A stretch of 47,219 nt of DNA, taken from contig NZ_KI912268.1 of assembly GCF_000242615.2 (NCBI RefSeq), positions 3,099,371-3,146,589 of the forward strand. The letters run 5' to 3'. The DNA comes from Holophaga foetida DSM 6591 (lineage in GTDB: Bacteria > Acidobacteriota > Holophagae > Holophagales > Holophagaceae). The notes under the pieces were generated by a model, which ran no database searches, had not been told where the DNA came from, and saw only the letters and a list, made by a program, of their open reading frames with translations. A program made the translations under genes and the position numbers. Every line of letters begins with the position of its first letter. Position 1 is the stretch's first letter. Positions 33,159 through 41,947 of this stretch are shown in pieces.

Positions 33159-34450
33159 CGCCGCGGCATGCCGCCGGGAGTCCCCCCCAGGGGGGAGGCG
33201 GAGCTGGAGGCCTTCTTGGTGTCCTCAACCCCGGTGAGGATGGACATCCCCTCGGAGAGGTTGTCTCCGGAGATCTCGGTGAACTGGCCATCGCTCACCC
33301 CTGCCTGCACGGGCACAGCCTTGGGCTTGCCGTTCTCCAGGATCCAGATCCGATCCTCTCGCTTGGCGACGATGCCCTTGGCGGTGGGGCCACGGCTGCC
33401 GCCCTGGGACGCCTTCTCGCCCTTCTTGCCCTCTTCGGTCTTCAGGAAAGCGTTCGGATTGAAGCGCAGCGCCACCGCGGGAACCCGAAGAACCTGCTCT
33501 CGGCGGCTGGTGACGATACTGACATTGGCTGTCATACCGGGCATCAGGGCCAGATCCCCCTGGTAGACCTGCCCCCCGGAGGGGACATAGCGGGCGGTGC
33601 CGGGGCCGGTCTCGGTCCTGGAGGGCTGGGAGGCCTTGGGCTCGTTGGTGACCTCCATGACCACCTTGTAGGTCACCACGTTCTGGTTCGTGATGGGTTC
33701 CAGGCGCACCTCGCTGACGGAGCCCTTGAACTGCTTCTCCGGGAAGCTGTCCACGGTGAAGAAGGCCCTCTGGCCCACCATCACCAGGCCGATGTCGGCT
33801 TCGTCGATGGAGGCCTCCACCTTCATCCGGGAGAGGTCCTGGGCGATGGTGAAGAGGTTGGGGGTGCTGAAGCTCGCGGCCACGGTCTGGCCCACATCCA
33901 CGGAGCGGGCCACCACCACGCCGTTCACCGGGGCCTGGATGGTGCAGTAGCCAAGGTTGATCCGGGCCTTGGAGAGGGCCGCCCGGGCGGATTCCAGGCT
34001 TCCGGAGGCGGTCTTCATGGCCATTTCCTTGGCCTCCAGATCCGATTCCGCCACGAGTTGGAGAGAGGCCAAGCGCTTGTTCCGGTTGAAGTCGGCCTTG
34101 GCGTTGTCATAGGTGGCCTGGGCCCGCTGGAGGGCGGCCTCCGCGTCCCGCAATTGGGTCTCCCACACGGTGGGATCGATTCGGGCGATGATCTGGCCCT
34201 TCTTCACCAGACTGTTGTAGTCGGCATAGAGGTCCGTGACCACGCCCGAGACCTGGGTGCCCACGGGTACCTGGACGAGGGCGTTGATGGTGCCCGTGGC
34301 GCTGATGCGCTGGGTGATGTCCCCCCGATCCACCGAGGCGGTGCGCCACTTGATCTCCTCGGCAGGCTTGCGCAGGGCCCAGGCCATGCCGGCTCCCGCC
34401 AGGACCACCACCACAGCCGCTCCGATCCAGGTGTTCCGCTTCAACGCCAT
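33155..34450 (-). CDS. Periplasmic adaptor protein, MacA/HlyD family
   Basis: This 431-residue membrane-fusion protein has an N-terminal anchor (WIGAAVVVVLAGAGMAWAL), ASVDRGDITQRISATGTINALVQVPVGTQVSG, the hairpin helix (AALQRAQATYDNAKADFNRNKRLASLQLVAESDLEAKEMAM), the lipoyl return YCTIQAPVNGVVVARSVDVGQTV, and beta-barrel and membrane-proximal domains. A low-complexity insert (TEEGKKGEKASQGGSRGPTAKG, about 335-355) interrupts the last domain. The C-terminal tail (SSSASPLGGTPGGMPRR) is encoded at the edge of the inverted-repeat element and may have been altered by it. It pairs with the permease and MFS genes downstream. Confidence 0.88.
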   Translation of the reverse strand: MALKRNTWIGAAVVVVLAGAGMAWALRKPAEEIKWRTASVDRGDITQRISATGTINALVQVPVGTQVSGVVTDLYADYNSLVKKGQIIARIDPTVWETQLRDAEAALQRAQATYDNAKADFNRNKRLASLQLVAESDLEAKEMAMKTASGSLESARAALSKARINLGYCTIQAPVNGVVVARSVDVGQTVAASFSTPNLFTIAQDLSRMKVEASIDEADIGLVMVGQRAFFTVDSFPEKQFKGSVSEVRLEPITNQNVVTYKVVMEVTNEPKASQPSRTETGPGTARYVPSGGQVYQGDLALMPGMTANVSIVTSRREQVLRVPAVALRFNPNAFLKTEEGKKGEKASQGGSRGPTAKGIVAKREDRIWILENGKPKAVPVQAGVSDGQFTEISGDNLSEGMSILTGVEDTKKASSSASPLGGTPGGMPRR

Positions 34451-34523
34451 GCCAAGCTCCCACAGGCCCCAGAACGGAGCATTACACAAGGTAGAGACGG
34501 ACCAGGATGGCGGATGGTTGAGC

Positions 34524-36020
34524 TCATCTCAGCAGGTTCAGGCCTTCCTGCACCGCCCGCTGGGCAAAGACCGAGCTGAGGAAGCCCGGGAAGATGCCGA
34601 TGAGCATCACCAGGACCCCGCAGACCAGGACGGTGCCGCTGGCCAGGGAGGCCACGAGGGGTGGATGCTCGGAGGCCTCCCGTTCCGCGGAGGGCAGGGG
34701 CTTTTCCAGGAAGAGGGCCACCACCACCCGCAGGTAGTAGGCCACGGACACCAGGCTCGCCAGGACCCCCAGCACCGCCAGGCCGACATGGCCCTGGGCG
34801 ATCAGCTCCCGGAAGATCATGTACTTGCCGTAGAAGCCACCCGTGGGCGGGATGCCCGCCAGGCTGAACATGCAGATCACGGCGGCGAAACCCAGTTCCG
34901 GGCGCTTCCAGCCCAGGCCGCGGAGATCCTCGTAGGTGGTGCGGCCCCCAGCCAGCCCGAAGGCGGTCAGGAGGCCGAAGGCCCCCATGTTCATGGCCAG
35001 GTAGCTCACCAGGTAGAAGCCCATGCCGATGAAGGCCTGGGAGGTGCCCGCCACCATGCCCAGCAGGAGGTAGCCTGCGTGGCTGATGCTGGAGTAGGCG
35101 AGCATCCGCTTGACATTGGTCTGGGTCAGAGCCGTGAGGTTGCCCAGGATCAGGGTCAGGGCTGCCACGAGGATCAGGGCTGCCTGGACCTTTCCCTGGA
35201 GGATGCCTTCCTGGCGCACGAGGGCCGCCGGGAAGATGCGAATCAGGGCGAAGAGGGCCGCCCCCTTGGTAGCCACCGACATGAATCCGGCAATGGGATG
35301 GGGGGCCGATTCGTAGACATCCGGTGTCCACTGGTGGAAGGGCACGGCGCTGATCTTGAAGAGAAATCCAAGGAGGAGCAGGACCACGCCGATGAGCACC
35401 ATCGGGTCGCCCCCCAGCTTCGGCATGAGCGGGATCATGGCCGCGGCATCCAGGGTCCCTGTCATGCCGTATAGGAGCACCGTTCCCATGAGGAAGCAGC
35501 TGGAAGCCACGGCGCCCGTAATGAAGTACTTCACGCCACCTTCCAGGGCTTCATGTCGCTGGCGAAGGGTGCTCGTCAACGCGTAGAGAGGGATGGAGAG
35601 CAGCTCCAGACCCAGGAAGAGCAACATCAGGTTGGTGCTGGAACAGAAGAGAATCATACCCGTCACTGAGAACAACAGGAGTGACAGGGCCTCGCCCTTC
35701 ACCCATCCCTCCTGGTGGAGGTGGTCCCAGAGCTGGAGCACCGCCAGGGCTGCCGTGATGAGGATGAAGATGGTGGCGAACTGGGCCAGACGGTCCATGC
35801 GCAGTGGGCCGAAGCTTGGCTGGGCGCCCTTCCCCCAGAGGGAGGTGACGTAGAAGAAGCAGCCCATCAGGGCGAAGAGGGCGATGAAGAACATGGCGGC
35901 CCGGATCCACTTCTGGGTGTTCTGATCCTTGTCGATGGCCGCCAGGGGAAGGAGGCAGCCCGCCACCCCGGGGATCAGCAGAGCCATGATGGCGGAAATC
36001 TGGTCGGGGGTCAGTCTCAT
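34524..36020 (-). CDS. nuoN: NADH-quinone oxidoreductase subunit N
   Basis: This 498-residue antiporter-like proton-pumping subunit of complex I has about 14 membrane helices. Family landmarks are LELLSIPLYALTSTLRQRHEALEGGVKYFITGAVAS, FKISAVPFHQWTPDVYESAPHPIAGFMSVATKGAALF (proton-channel Lys), and NVKRMLAYSSISHAGYLLLGM. It is the last gene of the nuo block. Its ATG overlaps the TGA of nuoM (ATGA, 36017-36020). The 73-bp gap to the upstream end of the MacA-type gene contains nothing notable. Confidence 0.95.
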   Translation of the reverse strand: MRLTPDQISAIMALLIPGVAGCLLPLAAIDKDQNTQKWIRAAMFFIALFALMGCFFYVTSLWGKGAQPSFGPLRMDRLAQFATIFILITAALAVLQLWDHLHQEGWVKGEALSLLLFSVTGMILFCSSTNLMLLFLGLELLSIPLYALTSTLRQRHEALEGGVKYFITGAVASSCFLMGTVLLYGMTGTLDAAAMIPLMPKLGGDPMVLIGVVLLLLGFLFKISAVPFHQWTPDVYESAPHPIAGFMSVATKGAALFALIRIFPAALVRQEGILQGKVQAALILVAALTLILGNLTALTQTNVKRMLAYSSISHAGYLLLGMVAGTSQAFIGMGFYLVSYLAMNMGAFGLLTAFGLAGGRTTYEDLRGLGWKRPELGFAAVICMFSLAGIPPTGGFYGKYMIFRELIAQGHVGLAVLGVLASLVSVAYYLRVVVALFLEKPLPSAEREASEHPPLVASLASGTVLVCGVLVMLIGIFPGFLSSVFAQRAVQEGLNLLR

Positions 36021-37552
36021 CGGGCCACCTCCGCCATCTTGGCTGGTGCATCGGGCTGGAAGGGCGCCATCAGTTCGGCCACCGGGCGCTCCGAAATGGC
36101 CGTGAAGGTCTGGGGATGCAGACCCATCCAGAAGATCAGGACCACGATGGGTACCATCACTGCGATCTCCCGGCCATTGAGATCCTGCGTCAGATGGGCC
36201 GTGCCGCTATGTTCATCGGTATTCGCCGCTCCCCAGAAGGCCCGCTTGACCATCCACAGCATGTAGACCGCGCCCAGGAGCACCCCCAGGGCGGCGATGC
36301 AGGCCAGGGCCCTTCCCCAGCCGAAGGCGGAGGTGTAGGTGCCATTGAGGATCCAGAACTCGCCCACGAACCCGTTGGTGAGGGGCAGGCCGATACTGCT
36401 GAGGGTCACCACCATGAAGAAGAAGGTGAAGACGGGCATCCGGGTGGCGATGCCGCCGAAGTCCGAGATCATGCGGGTGTGGGCCCGGTCGTAGAGCATG
36501 CCCACCAGGAGGAAGAGGGCTCCGGTGGAGACGCCGTGGTTGAGCATCTGGAGCATGGCACCCTGGGTGCCGATGATCGTCAGGCTGGCCATCCCCAGCA
36601 TCACGAAGCCCATGTGGCTCACGGAACTGTAGGCCACCAGCTTCTTGATGTCCTTCTGGGCCATGGCCACCAGGGCCCCGTAAATGATGGCGATGACCGC
36701 CAGGATGGCCATGGGCTTGGCGTAGTGGAGGGTTGCGCCCGGGAAGATCGGCAGGGCGAAGCGCAGGAATCCGTATGTGCCCAGCTTGAGGAGCACGCCC
36801 GCCAGGATTACGGAACCCATGGTGGGGGCCTCAGTGTGGGCGTCCGGCAGCCAGGTGTGGAAGGGGAAGAGGGGAACCTTGATGGCGAAGGCCAGGGCGA
36901 AGGCCAGGAAGAGGATGCCCTGGATGCCCGTTGAAAGCGTCAGGGCCGTCTGGGCCATGAGGGCCGGGGCAAAGCTTCCGGACTTGCCCGCGAGGTAGAG
37001 CAGGGCCACCAGCCAAAGCAGGGAGCCTGCCAGGGTGTAGAGCATGAACTTGAGGGAGGCGTAGCGCCGTTCCTCCCCGCCCCAGAGGGCGATGAGGAAG
37101 TACATGGGCAGGAGCATGGCCTCCCAGAAAAGATAGAAGAGGAAGAGATCCTGGGCCAGGAGGGCTCCCAGCATCCCTGTCTCCAGCATCAGGAAGAGGG
37201 CCGTGGCCAGTCCAGAGCGCTCCTTCAGGCTGGCCCAGGTACCCAGGAGGGTCAGGGGGGTCAGGAAGGTGGTGAGGAGCACCAGCCAGAAGTTGAGGCC
37301 ATCCAGGGCCAGATGGTAGTCCACCGGGATGTTGACCAGGGTCATCCAGGGGAGGTTCTCCACGTAGGAGTGTCCCCCCATGCGCAGGAAGTGCACCAGG
37401 CTGATTACGAAGACGCCGAGGCTTCCAAGGAATCCCAGCAGCTTGGCCATGGGAGCCTGCTTCTGCGGGAGGCAGAGGAGGATCAGGCCCAGCACCAGCG
37501 GGGCGAAAACCAGAAAGGTGAGAAGGTGGGTGTTTATCCAGGTGCTGATCAT
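36017..37552 (-). CDS. nuoM: NADH-quinone oxidoreductase subunit M
   Basis: This 511-residue antiporter-like subunit has the conserved Glu in LFYLFWEAMLLPMYFLIALWG, the channel segment AFAIKVPLFPFHTWLPDAHTEAPTMGSVILAGVLLKLGTYG, and IKKLVAYSSVSHMGFVMLGMA. It sits between nuoL (8-bp gap) and nuoN (4-bp overlap), the canonical L-M-N order of the distal proton-pumping module. Confidence 0.96.
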   Translation of the reverse strand: MISTWINTHLLTFLVFAPLVLGLILLCLPQKQAPMAKLLGFLGSLGVFVISLVHFLRMGGHSYVENLPWMTLVNIPVDYHLALDGLNFWLVLLTTFLTPLTLLGTWASLKERSGLATALFLMLETGMLGALLAQDLFLFYLFWEAMLLPMYFLIALWGGEERRYASLKFMLYTLAGSLLWLVALLYLAGKSGSFAPALMAQTALTLSTGIQGILFLAFALAFAIKVPLFPFHTWLPDAHTEAPTMGSVILAGVLLKLGTYGFLRFALPIFPGATLHYAKPMAILAVIAIIYGALVAMAQKDIKKLVAYSSVSHMGFVMLGMASLTIIGTQGAMLQMLNHGVSTGALFLLVGMLYDRAHTRMISDFGGIATRMPVFTFFFMVVTLSSIGLPLTNGFVGEFWILNGTYTSAFGWGRALACIAALGVLLGAVYMLWMVKRAFWGAANTDEHSGTAHLTQDLNGREIAVMVPIVVLIFWMGLHPQTFTAISERPVAELMAPFQPDAPAKMAEVAR

Positions 37553-37560
37553 GGCGCCCC

Positions 37561-39465
37561 CTACTTGAAGAAGATCCAGAGGATCGCCAGAGCCCCCAGG
37601 ACCATGCCCAGGGTGTAGTTGCGGACGCGGCCGGTCTGGAAGAGGGCCAGGAATTCCCCGCCCAGTCGCGCCAGGGCGGCCGGGAGGTTCACTCCGATGC
37701 CGTCCACGATGATCACATCACCCACCTGCCAGAGAAGGCGCCCCAGACCCCGCACCGGGGCCAGGATGCCGCGCTCGATGCCTTCATCCACATAGTATTT
37801 GTTCAGCAGGATGCGGTGCAGCGTGGGGAAGCGGGCCGCCCGGGACTCCGCCAGGGCCGTTCCCGAGCGGTAGCTCAGGAAGCCGAAGAGGCCGAAGCCC
37901 AGGCCCAGGACCGTGGAGATGCAGGCCAGGAGGATGGCTGGGCCCTCGTGGTGGCCTTCGTGGGCGTGGAGCTGCCCGAAGCTGAGGGAGGGCTCCAGGA
38001 AGCGCCCGATGGCGAAGTGACCCCCGAAGGCCTCGGGAACACCCAGATAGCCCACCACGACGCTTCCCACCGCCAGGATCACCAGGGGCAGGGTCATGGT
38101 CCAGGGGCTTTCGTGGGCGTGCTCATAGGCGTGGGGATCCCGGGGCTCGCCCCAGAAGGTGAGGGCCATGAGGCGCCACATGTAGAAGCTGGTGCAGCAG
38201 GCTGCGGCCACGCCGATCACCCAGAGGGCCGGGTGCCTGAGGTAGGCCAGGTAGAGGATCTCGTCCTTGCTGAAGAAGCCCGAGAAGCCCGGGAAGCCCA
38301 TGATGGCCAGGGTGGCCAGGAGCATGGTCCAGAAGGTGATGGGCAGCTTGGCGCGGAGCCCGCCCATCCTGAAGAGGTCCTGTTCGTGATGCATGGCCAT
38401 GATCACGCTGCCCGCCCCCAGGAAGAGGAGGGCCTTGAACCAGGCGTGGGTGAAGACGTGGAAGAAGCCCGCCGCGAAGCCCCCGGCGCCGAGGGCCATG
38501 ACCATGTAGCCCAGCTGGGAGACCGTGGAATAGGCCAGGACCTTCTTGATGTCCCGCTGCACCAGGCCGATGGTGGCGGCGAAGAGGGCCGTGATGCCGC
38601 CCACCCAGGCGATGACGCTCAGGGTGATGGGGGCCAGTTGGAAGAGGGGCGCCAGGCGGCACACCATGAAGATGCCCGCCGTGACCATGGTGGCGGCGTG
38701 GATGAGGGCGCTGACGGGGGTGGGGCCCGCCATGGCGTCCGGGAGCCAGATGTAGAGCGGGACCTGGGCGCTCTTGCCGCAGGCGCCCACGAAGAGCATG
38801 AGGGTGGCGAAGCTGAGGATGCCGAAGCCCACCTCGGGGCTCAGATGCCCCACCTTGGTCAGCAGCTCAGCGATGGTCAGGGTGCCGAAGTGGGCGAAGA
38901 GGGCCATCATCCCGATGAGCACGCCCAGGTCGCCTACCCGGTTGGTGAGGAAGGCCTTGAGGCCCGCCGCCGGGGCGTAGTCCGTCTCGAAGTAGTAGCC
39001 GATCAGGAGGTAGGAACAGAGGCCCACGCCCTCCCAGCCCACGAAGAGCAGGGGCAGGCTGTTGCCCAGCACCAGGCAGAGCATGAAGAAGATGAAGAGG
39101 TTCAGGTAAGCGAAGTACCGGGCGAAGCCCTCTTCTTCCCACATGTAGCCCACGGAGTAGAGGTGGATCAGGGCACCGATGCCCGTCACCACCAGGGCCA
39201 TGAGGGAGGACAGGGGATCGAAGACCAGGCCCATGGGGACCGAGAGATTCCCGGTGCTCATCCAGGTGAAGGAGCAGGAGGCCAGGCGGTGGTCCGGGGC
39301 GCTTCCCGCCAGGACGAAGGCCCTGAGGGTGAAGGCGAAGGCCAGCAGCACCACGCCGACACCGATGACGGAAACGGCGATCCTGCCGAGCTTCCTGCCC
39401 AGGAGCCCGATGATGGCGGCTCCGAAGAGGGGGAGGAGGGGAATGAGCCAAGTGGTCATATGCAT
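37561..39465 (-). CDS. nuoL: NADH-quinone oxidoreductase subunit L
   Basis: This 634-residue subunit is the most distal antiporter of complex I and carries the long lateral helix at its C-terminus. Motifs include FVGWEGVGLCSYLLIGYYF, VPLYIWLPDAMAGPTPVSALIHAATMVTAGIFM, DIKKVLAYSTVSQLGYMVMALG and HAWFKALLFLGAGSVIMAMHHEQD. Two in-frame ATGs lie at the start (39465 and 39459). The first, with GAGGGA just upstream and 8 bp after the nuoK stop, is used. Confidence 0.96.
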   Translation of the reverse strand: MHMTTWLIPLLPLFGAAIIGLLGRKLGRIAVSVIGVGVVLLAFAFTLRAFVLAGSAPDHRLASCSFTWMSTGNLSVPMGLVFDPLSSLMALVVTGIGALIHLYSVGYMWEEEGFARYFAYLNLFIFFMLCLVLGNSLPLLFVGWEGVGLCSYLLIGYYFETDYAPAAGLKAFLTNRVGDLGVLIGMMALFAHFGTLTIAELLTKVGHLSPEVGFGILSFATLMLFVGACGKSAQVPLYIWLPDAMAGPTPVSALIHAATMVTAGIFMVCRLAPLFQLAPITLSVIAWVGGITALFAATIGLVQRDIKKVLAYSTVSQLGYMVMALGAGGFAAGFFHVFTHAWFKALLFLGAGSVIMAMHHEQDLFRMGGLRAKLPITFWTMLLATLAIMGFPGFSGFFSKDEILYLAYLRHPALWVIGVAAACCTSFYMWRLMALTFWGEPRDPHAYEHAHESPWTMTLPLVILAVGSVVVGYLGVPEAFGGHFAIGRFLEPSLSFGQLHAHEGHHEGPAILLACISTVLGLGFGLFGFLSYRSGTALAESRAARFPTLHRILLNKYYVDEGIERGILAPVRGLGRLLWQVGDVIIVDGIGVNLPAALARLGGEFLALFQTGRVRNYTLGMVLGALAILWIFFK

Positions 39466-39472
39466 CAGTCCC

Positions 39473-39796
39473 TCAGCGGCGGAGCGCATCGGCGCGGTCG
39501 GAATCGGTGGTGCGCCGATGGCGGTAGAGGGCCACCACCAGGGCCAGGCCCACCGCTGCCTCGCAGGCCGCCACGGCGATGATGAAGAGATAGAACACTG
39601 TCCCCTGCACATCCCCGCCCCGGTATCGGGCGAAGGCCAGCAGGGCCACGTTGGCGGCGTTGAGCATCAGTTCGATGCCCATGAACTGGATCAGCAGGGA
39701 GCGTCGGATCAGCACCGTCGCCAGGCCGATGACGAAGAGGAGGAGGGCCACCAGGATGTAGCCTTGCAGGCTGCCATGGAGCAGGGCTGGACTCAT
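39473..39796 (-). CDS. nuoK: NADH-quinone oxidoreductase subunit K
   Basis: This 107-residue protein has three membrane helices. The MrpC-like core contains IQFMGIELMLNAANVALLAFAR, with the membrane-buried glutamate of the E-channel, and GTVFYLFIIAVAACEAAVGLALVVALYR with the second conserved Glu. The tail (RRTTDSDRADALRR) is polar. The start shares a base with the nuoJ stop. Confidence 0.95.
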   Translation of the reverse strand: MSPALLHGSLQGYILVALLLFVIGLATVLIRRSLLIQFMGIELMLNAANVALLAFARYRGGDVQGTVFYLFIIAVAACEAAVGLALVVALYRHRRTTDSDRADALRR

Positions 39797-40284
39797 CACA
39801 GCTCCTTCTTCACAAGGGCCACGGCGGCGACCATGGCGGCCAGGAGCAGAAGGCCGGCGGCTTCGAAGGCCACGACATGCTGCTGGAAGAGGCTGACGCC
39901 CACTTGGTGCAGGTCCATGACCTTCACCGGGCCTTCCTGCCCGAGCCTGGCCAGAGCCGGGCTGCTCAGGACGGCCTTGCAGGCTCCGGCCCCCAGGCCC
40001 GCGGCCGCCAGGGCTCCCAGCCAGCGCTGGATCCTGCGGGGATGCTCGGCGGGCTCCTCCTCGTGGCTGTTGAGGAGCATGATGACGAAGAGCACCAGGA
40101 CCACGATGGCCCCGGAGTAGACGATGATCTGGAGGGCCGCCGCCACGGGGTTGGCCAGGAGCAGGAAGAGTCCCGCCACGCCGAGGAAGCACAGCACCAG
40201 GCAGAGCCCCGCCACGATGAGGTTCCGGCTTCGGAACATGGCCACGGCACCGAGGAGGGTGATCAGGGCGAAGATCAGGAACAT
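39796..40284 (-). CDS. nuoJ: NADH-quinone oxidoreductase subunit J
   Basis: This 162-residue membrane subunit has five predicted helices. It contains LVLCFLGVAGLFLLLANPVAAALQIIVYSGAIVVLVLFVIMLLN, the conserved third-helix region near the quinone module. The loop after it (HEEEPAEHPRRIQRW) is charged. It overlaps the end of nuoI by 10 bases, which couples their translation. Confidence 0.94.
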   Translation of the reverse strand: MFLIFALITLLGAVAMFRSRNLIVAGLCLVLCFLGVAGLFLLLANPVAAALQIIVYSGAIVVLVLFVIMLLNSHEEEPAEHPRRIQRWLGALAAAGLGAGACKAVLSSPALARLGQEGPVKVMDLHQVGVSLFQQHVVAFEAAGLLLLAAMVAAVALVKKEL

Positions 40285-40844
40285 GCGACCTCCTTGCGGC
40301 TGGGGGTCGAGGGCGTGGGGTCTGTCTTGATCACGGGCTTTCCGTCAGGTTCAGCGTAGGTGTTCAGGAGATCCCATTTCCCGTAGCGCAGGGCCTCCCG
40401 GTCCGTCCCCACCAGTTCGTAGTCCTTGCGGAGCCAGATGGCGTCCTTGGGGCAGGCCTCCTCGCACATCCCGCAGAAGATGCAGCGCAGGAGGTCGATC
40501 TCGAAGCGCTTGGGTCGCTTCTCCTCGAAACCCTGGGTGAGGTTGAGCTCCGAGAACTCCTCGGCCTCGATGGTGATGCAGCGCGCCGGGCAGGCCTCGG
40601 CGCACATGAAGCAGGCCACGCACTTCACGGAACCGTCCTCGAAGCGCTTCAGTTCGTGGAGGCCCCGGTAGCCCTCGGGCATCTCCTTCTTCATCTCCGG
40701 GTACTGGATGGTGAAGCGCTTGGAGGTGGGGGTGAAGAGTTGGCGGAAGAAGTGCCCCAGGGTGATGGCCATGCCCTTGAGGATCGGCCAGACATAGGTG
40801 CGGTCCAGCCAGCTCAGTTCGACCTGCTTGATGAGGATGGCCAT
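40275..40844 (-). CDS. nuoI: NADH-quinone oxidoreductase subunit I (2[4Fe-4S])
   Basis: This 189-residue peripheral subunit carries clusters N6a and N6b, seen as CVACFMCAEACPARCITIEA and CIFCGMCEEACPKDAIWL. It starts MAILIKQVELSWLDRTYVWPILKGMAITLGHFF, with the amphipathic helix that lies on the membrane. The C-terminal extension after LLNTYAEPDGKPVI overlaps the nuoJ start. It relays electrons to quinone at the NuoH interface. Confidence 0.95.
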   Translation of the reverse strand: MAILIKQVELSWLDRTYVWPILKGMAITLGHFFRQLFTPTSKRFTIQYPEMKKEMPEGYRGLHELKRFEDGSVKCVACFMCAEACPARCITIEAEEFSELNLTQGFEEKRPKRFEIDLLRCIFCGMCEEACPKDAIWLRKDYELVGTDREALRYGKWDLLNTYAEPDGKPVIKTDPTPSTPSRKEVACS

Positions 40845-40846
40845 GG

Positions 40847-41899
40847 TCAGCCCCGCTTGAACATGAGGAAGGCGTGGAACAGGAAATTGGCCATGGAGAG
40901 GGGGAGCATGACCTTCCATCCCAGTTTCATGAGCTGGTCATATCTGAACCTCGGGAGGGTCCAACGGATCCAGATGAAGAGCCAGCAGAAGAAGAGGAGC
41001 TTGACCAGGAAGGCGAGCACCGAGAGCCACACCCCGGGATCCGCCACGAAGGGAACCCGCCAGCCGCCGAAGTAGAGGGTCACGATGAGGGCCGAGGCCG
41101 TCACCATGTGGACGTACTCCGAGAGGTACATCAGGGCGAACTTCATGGAGCCATATTCGGTGAGGTAGCCCGCCACGATCTCGGCCTCGCCCTCGGCGAA
41201 GTCGAAGGGCAGGCGGTTGGTCTCGGCGAACATGCAGGTCGTGAAGACCAGGAAGCCCAGGAACTGGGGCAGGACGTTCCAAAGGCCCCACTGGGCCTGG
41301 ATGATCTGATGGGGGTCGTAGGCCCCGGCCCGCATGAAGATGGTGATCACGGCCAGGCTCATGGCGATCTCATAGCTGACCATCTGGGCGCTGGCCCGCA
41401 TGCCGCCCAGGATCGACCACTTGTTGTTGCTGCTCCAGGCGGCAGTCAACACCCCGTAGACCGCCATGGAGCCGATGGCCAGGGGGTAGAGCATCCCCAT
41501 GCCGTTGCCCGGATCCAGGAGGCTCAGGTGGTAGGTCTGCCCACCGCTCACGAAACTCTGGCCGAAGGGGATGATGGCGAAGCCCATGACCGCCGGCAGG
41601 AAGGTCAGGAGCGGTGCCACCCAGAACACCAGCTTGTTGACGTGGGGCGGAACGAGGTCCTCCTTGAGGAAGGCCTTGATGCCGTCGGCGGCGATCTGGG
41701 GCAGGCCCAGCAGGCGCCACTTCCCGAAGAGGGCCGCCCGGTTGGGGCCAATGCGGTCCTGGATCATGGCGGCCCCCCGGCGTTCCACCCAGGTGAGGAG
41801 GGAGGCCAGGGTGAAGGGGCCCCCGAAAACGATGAGGACCTTGGCGACCATCCACAGGGTCTCGGGGGAGAGGTGCAGAAGATGGGCGAGGGTGGGCAT
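40847..41899 (-). CDS. nuoH: NADH-quinone oxidoreductase subunit H
   Basis: This 350-residue quinone-chamber subunit has eight predicted helices. Landmarks are VERRGAAMIQDRIGPNRAALFGKWRLLGLPQIAADGIKAFLKEDLVP, with the conserved charged loop, and FAETNRLPFDFAEGEAEIVAGYLTEYGSMKFALMYLSEY, with the acidic quinone-site residues. It is the first nuo gene present in the block. nuoA to nuoG are not here; moeA lies upstream on the same strand 48 bp away. The N and Q modules must therefore be encoded elsewhere. Confidence 0.96.
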   Translation of the reverse strand: MPTLAHLLHLSPETLWMVAKVLIVFGGPFTLASLLTWVERRGAAMIQDRIGPNRAALFGKWRLLGLPQIAADGIKAFLKEDLVPPHVNKLVFWVAPLLTFLPAVMGFAIIPFGQSFVSGGQTYHLSLLDPGNGMGMLYPLAIGSMAVYGVLTAAWSSNNKWSILGGMRASAQMVSYEIAMSLAVITIFMRAGAYDPHQIIQAQWGLWNVLPQFLGFLVFTTCMFAETNRLPFDFAEGEAEIVAGYLTEYGSMKFALMYLSEYVHMVTASALIVTLYFGGWRVPFVADPGVWLSVLAFLVKLLFFCWLFIWIRWTLPRFRYDQLMKLGWKVMLPLSMANFLFHAFLMFKRG

Positions 41900-41947
41900 G
41901 GGGAGCCTTCGGGAACTAGTTGAAGGTATCAGAAAGGATGGCCTGGA